The translations under genes and the position numbers were made by a program. 64,000 nucleotides of DNA, from contig JAYMTJ010000049.1 of NCBI GenBank assembly GCA_036897525.1, forward strand, positions 1-64,000. Reading direction: 5' to 3'. The stretch is from Pelargonium x hortorum (lineage: Eukaryota > Streptophyta > Magnoliopsida > Geraniales > Geraniaceae). Below the pieces are notes generated by a model that ran no database searches, was not told the DNA's origin, and saw only the letters and a list, made by a program, of their open reading frames with translations. Positions 1-11,433 of this stretch are shown piece after piece. Numbering within the stretch: the stretch's first letter is position 1; the number at the start of each line of letters is the position of its first letter.

Positions 1-3000
1 GAAAGGAAAACTCTAACCTCGTACGTTACCGGGAAAGGTTGACTGTTAAAAAACTTCTTAAAACGCGAACACTCAAATGGGTCCCTGATAAGTATCAAAC
101 TCTTTAGGTCCTTCTTAACCTTAAGACTTTAACGAGGGTATACAGCTTTCTCTGATTAGGTATCCCGTCATTTGCTTCGAATCTCTCTCCATCCGCAGCA
201 GAATAAGAGAATAAGTAAGAAGGAATAGAGGTGAAGCTAAATGTATAGTGAAACAGGAATGGAAAGTGAAAAGGCTCAAGACTTTAATTTGTAATAAGTT
301 TTAGTTATTAGCTTATAAAAAAAGATAGAACTTAAACTATAAATTTTAGATAAAGTTATACTAGACTAGCCGCTTTTTTTGGTATTTAGTGGAGCCCGCA
401 TGACTTGAACTAAAAGCTACTGATGAGGTTCCCTTTACTAAATTGAAAAATACCAGGATACTGGATTTTGTAAGTTATATGTCAGGATTAAAACCGAGTA
501 TCTCCTAAGGTAAAGTGAAGTCCATTTTAAGAAACGGAACAGTATAGCAGCTGCTTGAGTGAGAGAGTTTCTAAGAATTCAAGTTTCAACAAATGAGAGA
601 ATTATAGGTTTTTTTGCAGGAGAGAGGGTATTTTCATTCTAGACTCTATATCTTTCCCTATAAGTTTCTAAAAGGGTTTCTGTATGTGCTTTGAAATAGA
701 ATTTTTAGAAATCCAGCTCTTGTAACGCTTAATTGTCAATCTCTGCTTTTTAGTATTTTACTACGTTTATCGACTAAGAAAGCTTACTATAAGATAAAAA
801 AGGTTATTCCGTGTGGAGTATTATTAAGGAAATTTATAGCTTATTCTCATCGAAACAGAAGGAGGATCTAAGACAACCTAAATATTGAGTTTTCGCATAC
901 TTATACGTAAGGCGCTTACTGCAAAAGAGTCTATTTTTAGAGACGGATTTTACCATTTTTAACCTTTCATTTCGTTACCAGCAATCCTTATCTAATATTT
1001 TCTACAGTTTATCCCTAAGAAAAGTAAGAACTTCTCTCTTTTGAGCAAGGTTAGGCCCTAATAGTGCACGTAAAACATGAGGTGGGGTTTACTGATGGAG
1101 CTTCCGTACTCTAGGTAGCATTCTAATTTGGGGATTTGAAAACCAAAACTATTTTACATTTAGGTTGTATCTATATTTCCAAATAAGTAAGCTATACTTT
1201 TAAGTAAGAAGCAATGCAATATAGATAGAGGGTTTAAAGTAAAGGAATACTCTATAAAAGGGAGTTCCTTTTAAGTTATACAGTGAAACTTCAAAGTCCT
1301 TGCGTGTCTAATAAAAGGGTCCGCTTTGATTCCTAAAAGGGGAACTTTCCATAAATTAGAATTTAGATTAAAACTATATATATTGGCTTCTTCTAGGAAA
1401 CTTACTCTACTCTAATAATTGAGTTTTGACCCATAAAAAAGACTTTCCAGTAGAGTTTACTTGCTCAACACTTTTTTAGATAAAGTTTTCGCTTTATCCT
1501 TTCCCAAGTCTTTGTTTTAGTTACACTTTTAGGTCAATATTCTTACAGAGGGGTGTGCCTTGTGATAACTCGGTTAAGCAAAAGAATTCCTATTATATAA
1601 AGGGTGTATCTTGTTTAGCAGTATCCAAGAATGGTGTAAAGTAAGCCTCTTCCGTGATATGCAATGACCATTTAGGTCTTAGATACGGAATAAAACTACT
1701 CGTTTTTGTTTTTTTTACATACAATAGGTCCTAAATGAAATTCTAGCTTTTCAATAGTAGTTAGGAGCTCGCCTTAAAAGTAAAGTAAGTTCAAAGGGTT
1801 CTCATCTCAGGGATATCATATTAACAAAACCATTAAAGCAAGGACTTTCCAAAGTATTAAATTGATAAAAATTAATAGCAGATCTATTCGAGGAAATTCT
1901 ATCAAATGTATAAAATCAATCATACACAGACTTATACTAAAACGCGAAAACGCATCCGATCCGAAAAGTCCTTAGTTTATTAAAAATGGAGGTATTTCAT
2001 TAGTACTTTTTCCGTTCTTTATTAGAAAGCCCGAGATTAGTTTTAATAAAAAAGGACTTCTATTTGCTCGTAATAAAAGTAACAGTTAAAGAAGAGCTTA
2101 TGTGTACTCTAAAATTTCCTAGCCCACGAATACGTATCAAAACATTAGGAGTAGCCTTTAACTTGAGAAATCATAACTCAAAGTAATTCTTACAAGATTA
2201 GTAAGCCCCGTGGGAACCCTTTACAGATAGAAAAAAACTAATAAGCTTTTTTTTTAGGGATTAACTCACTAAAAGCTAGAACTTGGTCAGCCATTTTCCC
2301 TCTTATATTAAAATAAAATAGAGGGACACTCGCGTAAGTAATTAGAGACTAGAGCCCCTAGTGTAATAAAAAAATTATCAAGTCTTTCTAAAAGTCTAAA
2401 AGGAAGAGTTTTTTTCATCAGGGGTACTCTCCATCAACAAGATGATCTGAAGTAATTGTTGCATTGCAATCCCAGGGTTTCACAGCTATTTCCAGATATA
2501 TTTCCTTATCTTTTAAGCACTAGCGGTACGGTACTTCTCAACCAAAAGGAGGGGACTCCTATCCCCTACCTATTTTATTATAAATCTTTGAAACACCCTG
2601 TAGTGTAAACCCCCAAAAGTAAGGTTAGAGGTAAAAGATATGTGAGTTTTCTGTCTAGCAACTTTGGAGCTCTTAACATTTAAAAACTTTTTTTGAGACT
2701 TGACTTATTTTCGAAGCAAATATACTGGGGAGAATAAATACTAGCACTCATTAGTAATTTGAAATTACAGCAATAGAATCCCTGAATGCGCCCTAAAACA
2801 CACGAGCTATCTCGTAAAAAAACTAAGAATAAGAACATAAACTTCGGCCAAGAATTTCTAGACACTCTCTGACCGAAGACTCCCAACCCTACTACTTATT
2901 AAGAAAGAGAAGAGAGACTTACCCCCCCAGACTCTTCTATAGTTTTTTTTACTTTACTATTTAGGATATAATACAAACAAACTTTTGAGATTGGAAAAAC

Positions 3001-3680
3001 CTATTCAGGAACTCTTTGAGCAGAAGTTCTTGTTCCCTTCCCTTCAAGCTTTACTTATTTATTTTATCCAATTACATTCTGTAGTAAATCCCTTACTTAA
3101 CTGGATGTATTGGAAACTTGAGATGAAAGTTGGCCACCTAATATCTTTATATCCTTATCCAGATAGCGTAGATTCGAATTTGGACACATACACAGACTAT
3201 GAGTAGAACCCTCTATTGAGTAGATTCTCTGATCTATGAGAGCCCCGACCCCTAGAAAATATTTTATAAAGAAGTTTTCTGCAAAGTGCGGGTTTCTTTT
3301 CCTACCGAGTATCTCCGAAAAGTACTTTGATGTAAGACTCAATTCTTTTTGGTCCGAGAATTAAAGCGACTATTACAGCACAGTCCAAAACAAGGACATA
3401 AATTTCAGAATAAGGGATAGATTAGTAACCTAAACAAGCGGAGCTCCTTAAAATGAAACTTTATGTATATTGATTTACTAACTCTGTGTAATAAAATCCT
3501 AATTAGTAAGGACTGCTCGTTAAAAACTCTAACGCTAACCAATATATAGTCCTAATTCTCCGTAGATAAACTAGAACAGCTAAAGCGTCCTTTTCCGTTT
3601 CCTATTCTCTTGTAAATTCCGTATTTCTTTTATTTATACCTATAACTTATCTAATTTTGAGCAAATAGCCTCTAAAAAAG

Positions 3681-3705
3681 CCCCCTTAAGGTAAGGGGAA
3701 TCCCC
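3681..3705. repeat. short GC-rich hairpin cluster
   Basis: A run of five C, then CTTAAGG-like bases, then GGGG, then AATCCCC. The C run can pair with the following G run, and the GGGG can pair again with the terminal CCCC, so two alternative small hairpins are possible. Very similar clusters occur at 10712-10734 and elsewhere. GC density is far above the surroundings. Confidence 0.5.
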
Positions 3706-4205
3706 GATTCAACAAAAAGAAACTAATTCTTATATTTATTACTCTACAAAGTAACAAGGAAATACTAACTTTTATACCTAAAATGAATTATACATCTATC
3801 TTGGGCTAACACTTTATCTCTCACGTTTCTTGTACACTTAGATATTGAACTAGTAACTAGGCAAGTTTATAAACCTTTAATTTATATTAACAGGAGCTTT
3901 TATTTCTTTCCAATAGGGTTGTATGTATAATTAATATAATAAAAAAAGGCTTATTCTATCTAAACAATTCTAAGTCTTAATCTCATTTTTTTAATCCGCA
4001 CCTAGTATAAACTATATGCTGGATGATGAGACTTAAATGTTGCAAGATTAGAGTATAAACTAGGAATTCCTCTCAAACGGCTAGAGCAAGCGGGTAGAAG
4101 CAAAAAAGGTCTATTTTCCATTGGCGGGAAGCTGCTTTTATAGACTAAACAAATGGAGTTTTCTTTACCGTAAAAAAGAATTTCAAATATAGTATGAATT
4201 AATCA

Positions 4206-4262
4206 ACAAACAGGGTTTGAACCTACAACATTCCTGCTCAGTTTTTTTGCTGTACCGCAGGT
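4206..4262 (-). pseudogene. tRNA-like 3' half (initiator-Met- or Pro-like)
   Basis: On the minus strand the piece ends with a T-arm, stem GTAGG, loop TTCAAAC, stem CCTGT, that pairs with wobbles. It is preceded by AATGTT, as in land-plant mitochondrial initiator tRNA-Met. A T-stem of the same sequence is also present in the tRNA-Pro gene of this window, so the source is ambiguous. No proper D-arm, anticodon arm or closing acceptor stem is seen. I treat it as a decayed tRNA fragment. Confidence 0.25.
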
Positions 4263-6316
4263 CAATTCTAAACGAGTGTCCTTATTCATGCAGTATACTA
4301 TCTTTTAGCAAGGATTCTAAATAGAGAAGCAACCTCTTATATAATTAGGAATTAAAGTTTTTTTCTTACTATAAAATTTATGAAATCCCAGCCAGCAACT
4401 ATTTAGATATTCTTTATTCTATTAAAGGAAATCTCTGACCATAACATAAACCCAAAAGTAAAGCACACAAGCGCAAGGCATAGGTCTTCTATTTACTCTA
4501 TATTGAGAGAAATCTATTCCTATATTTCATATTACAGAAATCCCAATGACTAATTAAGTAATTATTCCTAACAAGTAAGACATTAGTTACAGTTAGCAAC
4601 TCCTCTAGAATATAAGTATAACAGGGAATGGCTTAAGAGAGTAGGATTTCCCCACCTATATTTTGTATTGAAGTCTTTATTTACCTATATTTATAGTTTT
4701 ATTGCTTTATATTACAAGGAATAAGTTAACAAAAGACCTTATTTCTTTTCTTTGTCTTAATTAAGGTACTTGTTTACTAAACCTAGAAAACTTTTAGCTA
4801 GAATTTGTTAGCTTTTTTTTAATCCCAACCTTTTACATTTATTACAGAGCCTTTCCTATTTACGAATAACTTAAGGAAAAGAAGAAGCCTAATTCCTAAA
4901 ACGAAGATAAGCACTAGTAGAACTTTTGACCCTTCTTAACTTCAAGAGCTAGATTACCAACTGTATAATAACCTATTCAGCAGAGACTCTAAATTTCCAG
5001 GAAATACTATGGACCAAGAAAGGGATATCCTCTGAACTCTTTGCACAAAAAAAAAAGACCCATATTTATTAAGTTTTAGACTCGGGTTTGGTTATAAAAA
5101 TGATTATATCGCAATAGGACTGCATTTTCGGGGTACCTATTCTCGAAAGCTCGGGGTTTTTAGTACTTTATAGGAAAGCGCTTATCTTATACTATAAGGT
5201 CAGAGCTCTGTATGGTATATCCAAGTTCCTAAGAAACTTATTGTAAACCCGAAATTAGGGAGGCCTGAAGAAAACTTCAGATAAATAAAGAGATACAGAG
5301 TTTATTAAGGCTAAGGATAAAAGATAAAGCCAATTCTCAAAGATTGTCAGGTTTGTACCTAACCTAAGAAATCCGGCAAGTTTTCCACTGTACTTGAACT
5401 GAGACTACAACACCTTGGTGTTTTATGCCTATATTTACAGCATATAAGTATTTTACTTATGTATTCCGGGCCTCTTGACTTTTAGAGATTCATTATAAAA
5501 TTCACCTGCTCAATCTAAGAGATAGTGAGATAGTCTTATAAGGTTTTCTTGAAAATTCTTTGTTTGTTAGTAAAAGTTTTTTTTTTCTTTTTTAACTCTT
5601 ATTTATTTGAGATGAGAACCTAACCTTAAAGTAGCGACCTCTTAAAACTGGAAATGTACAAATATTTCTCGCATCCAATAGGGTTAGGGTAGAGTTTCGA
5701 GATATCTCCTCTGATCAGAAAGAAAGGGTTATGCATGCCTCCGCAAATAGTAAAGCAAAAGACTAGAAAGTAATATGGTATAAATAGAAGTTTTCTCAAG
5801 TCTACGTATCTAGTCAACAAGGAAAATGTTCAGTTACTAATAAATAGGTGGGGGCAAAAAAGAACATAAGAGAAATTGAATAAACTCGAATTATATACAG
5901 TTAAAAAAAGCATAGAACTCTGAATTTCTGCTAAAGTAGAATCGTTAATAACAAATTAAGTTATACATTTTTTTTTGCCATTCTAATCTAAATAAACCAA
6001 GGAAACTTTCAGGCTTGCAAAAGGACTTCATTTGAAATTTGAAAAAAGTATATCCGTTTTAAGTGCGCTTTCCGGTATTGGAAGTGATCCGTTTCCGTAG
6101 GAGACTGCGGCTAAATTCAAGTATTTCAAAAGAGCCTTTTGTAGGTATTATATTAAGTGTAACTTAAAAGCATTAAAATCTTGATGGATTTGTCGGGGAA
6201 GGGCCCCATAGAATTGCTTGACTCTCTCTGATACAATTAGAATAAAAGTATACCCCGTAGTAAAACAAGAGGTCTGTCTTAGTTTTCTACTTTTACTCGT
6301 CACTCTACACACAATA

Positions 6317-6388
6317 TCCGAGTAAGACGATTCGAACCTTTACATGCGGGTATAAATAACGGGTGCCTTACCGCTCGGCTATACTTCA
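6317..6388 (-). pseudogene. trnQ: tRNA-Gln-like pseudogene, full length
   Basis: This 72-nt minus-strand sequence aligns along its whole length with the tRNA-Gln gene at 61561-61636. It has acceptor TGAAGTA, D-arm GCC/GGC with loop GAGCGGTAA, a five-base variable loop CATGT, and T-loop TTCGAAT. Damage is visible. Two acceptor pairs fail, two T-stem pairs fail, and the anticodon stem has two C-C clashes. The anticodon loop reads TATTTAT, so the UUG anticodon is gone. Length and domain order are kept, so this is a substituted copy rather than a random fragment. Its variable loop shows the ordinary length, unlike the 61561 copy. It is probably not functional. Confidence 0.6.
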
Positions 6389-7923
6389 CGGATAGTAAGC
6401 ATATAAAGTCACTTTGGTATTTAAGGAGGGAATAAACATTGTTATATTTCTATATAAGCGATTTCGTTGCTGAAATATATATATATATATCCAAATATGA
6501 GCTAAGCTATGACTACAGACCGGAATTCCTATTACCTATATAAGTAGAATTTAAGAAAGACCAAACACCGTACAAGTTTTGACTCACTAGCAACCGGAAG
6601 CTTCCAATCGGTCGGAATCAAGGGATAGAGCTCTCGTTCGAAATGGCGGAATCAAACTACAAATAAAAGAAGAACTAAATCACGTTCACAAAGTGCCCAA
6701 TTCCTATTGAAAAAGACTCTAATTATTCCACTAATTGGAGGAAATCTTCTTCTTTCTATATAGTAGAAAACCCTTTTCACTAATTTTATGAAAAATAACC
6801 AACCTGTACCTAAGTTCTCTTTATTGCTGTAACTCTATCTCTTATCTTCTAGGTCTGGTCTTTTTTTTTTTGTTTTGATACAAGATTTTTGGATTATTTT
6901 GAAATAAATGGGCACCTTTCAGCCCCACGTTGTTATAGAGTACCCGTCCCAAAACTTATTTATAGTATGGCTATAAATTTAAGATAAAGGAAATTAATTA
7001 ACTGTACTTGTTGTAGTGTTAATTTGGAGTGTTTTAGGGGTCATATAAATAGAAAATTATTTCATTTAAAGAGCTTTTATTTTCTAAACAAGACTTCTTC
7101 TCCTAATTTCTTTTTGCCGTGTCCTATCCTAGTTAATCTTCCGTACGTACTTAAAAAACTCAGATGTAACTAGAATTCTTTGCGAAAGGGCCCCGGCTGC
7201 CTGCCAGTTTTTGTTGGGAGAGCTCTTTTAACTTTAGCTTATGACTATACTGAACTGACTGATCTGAGGTTCAAAATGTAAAACAAAGTAAAACTTAAGC
7301 AAATTGAATATCTTTCTTGTTACGAGTAGAGCTTTCCCACCGCCATTTCTGTTAGGCTATAAAACCAGCCGGAATAGGATCTCGTCGAAAAGTGAGTGGA
7401 TTCCTGCTAGTTGGAATTTTGTCCTTATTTTCAAATTAATAAGGACCTTCCGCGCATGCATATACAAAGAGTCTAATTTTGTTTTTGATCAGAGTCCAGG
7501 TCTAGCTTTTAAGAGGTCTAGGCGGTTTTCTTGTCTTTCAGATCCAGTTTAAAGCCAGATATTCTAAATTACTAGACGAAAAGAATTGGCACGGGGTATG
7601 TTATTCTAAGGTTTTTTGGTTTTTTTAGGATCTAATAGTACCTTTTTTTTGCAAGCAGTCTTTTTCCTAAGTTCTAGAATTACCTTGTAAGCCTCTAGCT
7701 TAGTTTTGTTCAGAATTCCTAATTCGTTACCCTTGTCAAAGTGCAATTCTATATGGATGCTTTATTAAAAGCGGTTGAGCGCTCTAACTCTTGGAATTAA
7801 AAACCGAATATATTATAATATAAAAGAATCCGAAAATACCCAGGCCTTTTTGTAAACTTGAAACATTTGCTTTAAAAGGCTTCTACCTCAGCCCGAACCT
7901 ATAATCGAAGTTTCTGTGTTGTA

Positions 7924-7938
7924 CCCCGGGGGAGCCCC
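7924..7938. repeat. short GC-rich palindrome cluster
   Basis: CCCCGGGGG followed by AGCCCC gives a CCCC/GGGG palindrome with a second CCCC that can compete for the G run. Such clusters sit in DNA that is otherwise about two thirds A+T. Compare 7188-7205, 22823-22842 and 60908-60925. Confidence 0.5.
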
Positions 7939-10711
7939 CAGTTAGGAAATTCTTTAACACCAAGCAAAAAAAAATTTTTTTATTTAGTAACTTACAAGCC
8001 TAAACACCACTATAAATTATCAAGAGTACGCTTTGCTTCCTTTTTTGGTCTAGTTCATGTACTTTCCCCTCCAATTCAAATATAGTTATTGTCAGTCTTA
8101 TTTCTTATTGCCGAGGGAGTTTTACATTACAAGTCGAGTTTTCTTTCCTAACTTTAAAAATACCTACGCTCAAAGTTTACAAAAGCTTCCTTGTACTAGT
8201 ATAATAAACCCGTATCTGAAATCTTGAGTATAAATTCCCTTGTCAGAGCTAAAAAAAAGCATAAGTTAACTTTATACGTCAAGAATCAAATTTTAAGGAA
8301 TCCCCAATTAATAGGACACTTAGCTTTGTTGTATCTACAAGCGCTTTTTTGAGTGACATTAACTCTCCCATATGGCTTAATATAGGCCTTTTCTATTAAC
8401 TTTAGCGTAAGAGAGCCCACATTATACAGATCCAGTTACAACATACAACATATAGAATCTTGCCTTATAACCGAACCTAAAATCGAAAGGGGGTGCCGCC
8501 CAATCGTTAATTAAAAAGAGTCCAAAAGGGTATCCTGTCAACCTAAACGAAACAAAAATTTAGTAATGCAAAATAGGAAAGGTCTTGACTAACTCTTAGT
8601 GCAAAATTTCTTATACTTTATTAGACCCCACCTCATTTTACCAGGTTCTTCGATTGATACTTAATTTATTAGGTTAGTGCCCCGGAACAGAAGCGCCTTT
8701 TACGTACATAGGAGCTAGTGTTCTTTTATATTAAATATAGGGATAGGGACTAAGTTCTATAGTAAAAAGCCGCTGACCTGAAATTAAGAGTTAGTTGCAA
8801 CCTTTTAGCCAACACAACACCCTAGGCTTAGCCTATTATGGCTCTATTTCGATCTTAACTAGGAAGTTCCTTGACGAGTTTTCTTCTATTCTGGTTTCTG
8901 GATCCAGTAAATGAAGTTGAGTTAGAGTCTTTTATAATTGATCACGGAAGTTGTAATTACAAGTTTACAAGGGTAGAACAAGTTAAGTTATGGGCATTCT
9001 GAATCAGAGTATGAAACAAGGTATGCAGAAGACTAAGATAAGTGCAAGTAGAAACTTTAGTGTTGTTCTATTTATTCCATATTCCTAATTTGTTATTCCT
9101 TTAGGGAAAGTCTTTCGTTAAGAAGTTGCCTTTATTTTCTTTTTCTCTCTGCTCCCTTTTCATAGGGCACTCAAAAGTAAGCAAGGTTTTCCCTGTTAGT
9201 TTAGAATTAAATTAGAGTTCTATTCTAAGAGATTTCTAGTCTAGTAGGAATTCTGCACTTGTACACGGAGGGTTTTTTTCTACGGTGCTTGCTCTATGTC
9301 TCTATGTAAAGATACGTAATGTAATAAGAGCTCAGTTGCTAAACAAACGGACATGTGTTACTGCTACATTTTGCTTATGGAAGTCGAAAAGAGAGGAATG
9401 AGAGTTTTACCTCATATTTACAGGGCAATTCTCTTAGGATTCAATTATTGTAATAGTACAATTAATTATTCTTGTATCTTGTATAAAGAGAGACATAAAA
9501 TAAAATTCTAAAACCCAAAATTTTAGTAGAGGGGGTTTCCGTGTATCAATCAACTCTGGAGCTGCCTTGCCATACCCGATATATTTTTTAGAAAAAAAGT
9601 ACCTACTTGTTAAGCTAAAATCCCTAGGATTGCTTATCCCGAGCGCTCTTTGAAGCTATAAAAATGAAAAGTAAAAGCTATACCTATCCTATAATATAGT
9701 TATCCATAAAAACACTTCGGCCAGAATGCTTTTTTATCGGGGTTTCGCCTTATATAAGAAAAACCCTTTAAACATTATACCTGTTTACTAGTAAAAATTG
9801 AAAACTGTAACTCAACAAACAAACTTTCCTATCACTGGACACACCAAACCCCTCTTACGTAGAAACTCAATTTCAAATCCTTTCATCGGGTTTGCTTCAG
9901 CCAGTTGAGTAGCAAAGCCAATAGTATATAACCTAAGAAAAAGTCTTGATATTTTGGTAAGGAGCTAGGGTTGTAATTAAATTAAGAGGTGTCTCGATTT
10001 TTAAATTGACTTCTATCTAAGTTATGCAAGTTTTTGTTTTATGTCTTTTTTAACTAAGCGTCTCTACTAAAATAGAAATTACAACCCTTTTCACGAATTC
10101 AATACTCTTAGGGCATTAAGCCGGAGCAAAACCTAATACAATCTAGAAAAGAAATAGGAAAGCCCCTTACCTTAACCTTAAGCAGCAAGTCCTTCTAGTA
10201 GAACTCTATATGAAGATATGAAGGAAGTGAAAAAGCCAGTACTGCTTCTAGAACGCTTATTCAGATATCTTTGCGCTTTAGTTATGGTCACGTAACATTA
10301 CTAAAATCTTATACGAATTTCGTTAGCAGAACTTCCCGGTAAAGTACATAATTAGCTCAAGCTCAAATAGGAAGAAAATCCTTAAAGTAAGTCAGAATAA
10401 AAGGGGGATCCGAAGCCTACAAAACTTCACTAAAAAAAAAGTAATCAAAAAAGTGCAAAAGTCCTAAGATACATACAGGATAGGGTACAAGTCCCAGAGT
10501 CTTCTACAGAAATGTTAAATTCGAGTTAGTCGTGAGTAGCTGGTAGGAGGCACGTCTTTTTTTATTGCAAGTACTCCTATAGAGGGCAGCTAATATCCTG
10601 AAATTTAAGCACAGTTTTAGAAGAATCTCCAGGAAGACTTTATGTTTCCGTTTTAAACTAAGAATTCATATAATTATAATTAAAAGCTCCTTAAGCAGGC
10701 CCGTTGTCAAA

Positions 10712-10734
10712 CCCCCCTGGGAAGGGGAATCCCC
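10712..10734. repeat. short GC-rich hairpin cluster
   Basis: CCCCCCTGGGAAGGGGAATCCCC layout: a six-C run, then GGG, GGGG and CCCC, allowing alternative hairpins. The tail GGGGAATCCCC matches the cluster at 3681-3705 exactly, which suggests a shared dispersed element or a repeated local process. Confidence 0.5.
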
Positions 10735-11235
10735 TAGATATTTTGACTTCTAAAAAAAGAGTGCTGAAAAGATCCTATCTACAAGAACTTGGGCTATTAT
10801 TAGTCAGATCCCTGCCAAAACTAAAGATTAACCCAGACTCCGGGTTAATTCTAAAGGCTCCTTGTTTGTGAATTCCGCCTCTCTTGCTACTTACTTAGCC
10901 GCCCAGGAATGAATAGCTTTAATATAAACTAGCTTCACTCAGTTTAGTGCTTATTCTGCTTTCATACATACCTTTAGTTCTATTCATCTATTCAGTAGAA
11001 GAGGCTTGTATACCAACTCTTAACTTCTATTACTAACTTATTTTAAAGAGCTCACCACTTTGCATAGAGAATTCCTTCCGACTCAATAAGGAGTTTCTAA
11101 TAAGATTCTTTCTACCGATACGCTTTTAATATGCATTTATTAGGTCAAGTATATTAATGAATTCATTAATATTAAGGGGGTTCTTTCTATTATCCGCTAA
11201 GAATCCCAATCCCCAGTTTTAACTAAACAAAAGTC

Positions 11236-11332
11236 TAAGAGACTGGACTTGAACCTGCGATTTCTGCTTTCAAGATTAAGGGCTCTAACTATATTGAAAT
11301 TGAACTGCGTACGTATAATCCTGAGGCCAAAA
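11236..11332 (-). pseudogene. tRNA-like relic downstream of tRNA-Ser
   Basis: The minus strand contains TCGCAGGTTCAAGTCC, a typical T-arm entry like that of bacterial-type tRNA-Lys. About 55 bases before it there is a D-arm-like AGTTCAAT...TTAGAGC, in which TTCAAT is directly repeated. Between them the anticodon region cannot be folded into a convincing 5-7-5 arm. The 3' acceptor AGTCTCT has no partner. It lies head-to-tail behind the tRNA-Ser(GCU) on the same strand, so a decayed former tRNA cluster is plausible. The identity is uncertain (Lys, Phe or Ser are possible). Confidence 0.35.
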
Positions 11333-11341
11333 TACTTGCTT

Positions 11342-11433
11342 GTGAGGAAGTGAGATTTGAACTCACGATACAAATACACCTTTGTATGTTGATTTAGCAA
11401 ACCAATTTAAACCGCTCAGCCATTCATTCCTCC
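11342..11433 (-). tRNA. trnS: tRNA-Ser(GCU), D-arm damaged
   Basis: This is a class II tRNA of 92 nt. The anticodon arm is TTGGT / TTGCTAA / ATCAA with anticodon GCU. The long variable arm forms a perfect 7-bp stem, ATACAAA with TTTGTAT. The T-arm is GTGAG / TTCAAAT / CTCAC, fully paired. The acceptor GGAGGAA pairs with TTCCTCA at six of seven positions. It resembles land-plant mitochondrial tRNA-Ser(GCU). Two oddities stand out. A 4-nt tandem duplication (GAATGAAT on the minus strand) sits at the acceptor/D-arm junction, where two bases are expected. The 3' strand of the D-stem is missing (TTTAA runs straight into ATTGG). It may be a pseudogene, or a tRNA tolerating a reduced D-arm. No CCA is encoded, as expected for plant mitochondria. 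Confidence 0.75.

Larger units (their letters stand above)
1..6316. other. gene-free AT-rich type I DNA
   Basis: I see no supportable gene here. Open frames do not exceed about 80 codons, most have non-ATG starts, and none resembles a known protein. The stretch is AT-rich and interrupted every few hundred bases by short GC-rich clusters such as the one at 3681-3705. A weak tRNA-3'-half-like piece lies near 4206-4262. No rRNA landmark was noticed. The natural reading is organellar spacer DNA. Confidence 0.6.
6389..11235. other. gene-free AT-rich type I DNA
   Basis: No supportable gene. The stretch includes an (AT) run of about eight units just upstream at 6475-6490 and GC-rich clusters at 7188-7205 and 7924-7938. 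A small purine-rich piece at 9003-9050 resembles the GTATAGCT/AAGAAAG minisatellite family. The motif TTTCTGGATCCAG followed by TAAATGAAG at about 8894-8918 recurs near 42297 without the ATCCAG bases. Open frames are short and unrecognised. Confidence 0.55.

Noticed and set aside
380-460. tRNA-like T-loop TTCAAGT on the minus strand near the left end
   Set aside because: The T-stem does not pair, and no D-arm or anticodon arm is at the right distance.
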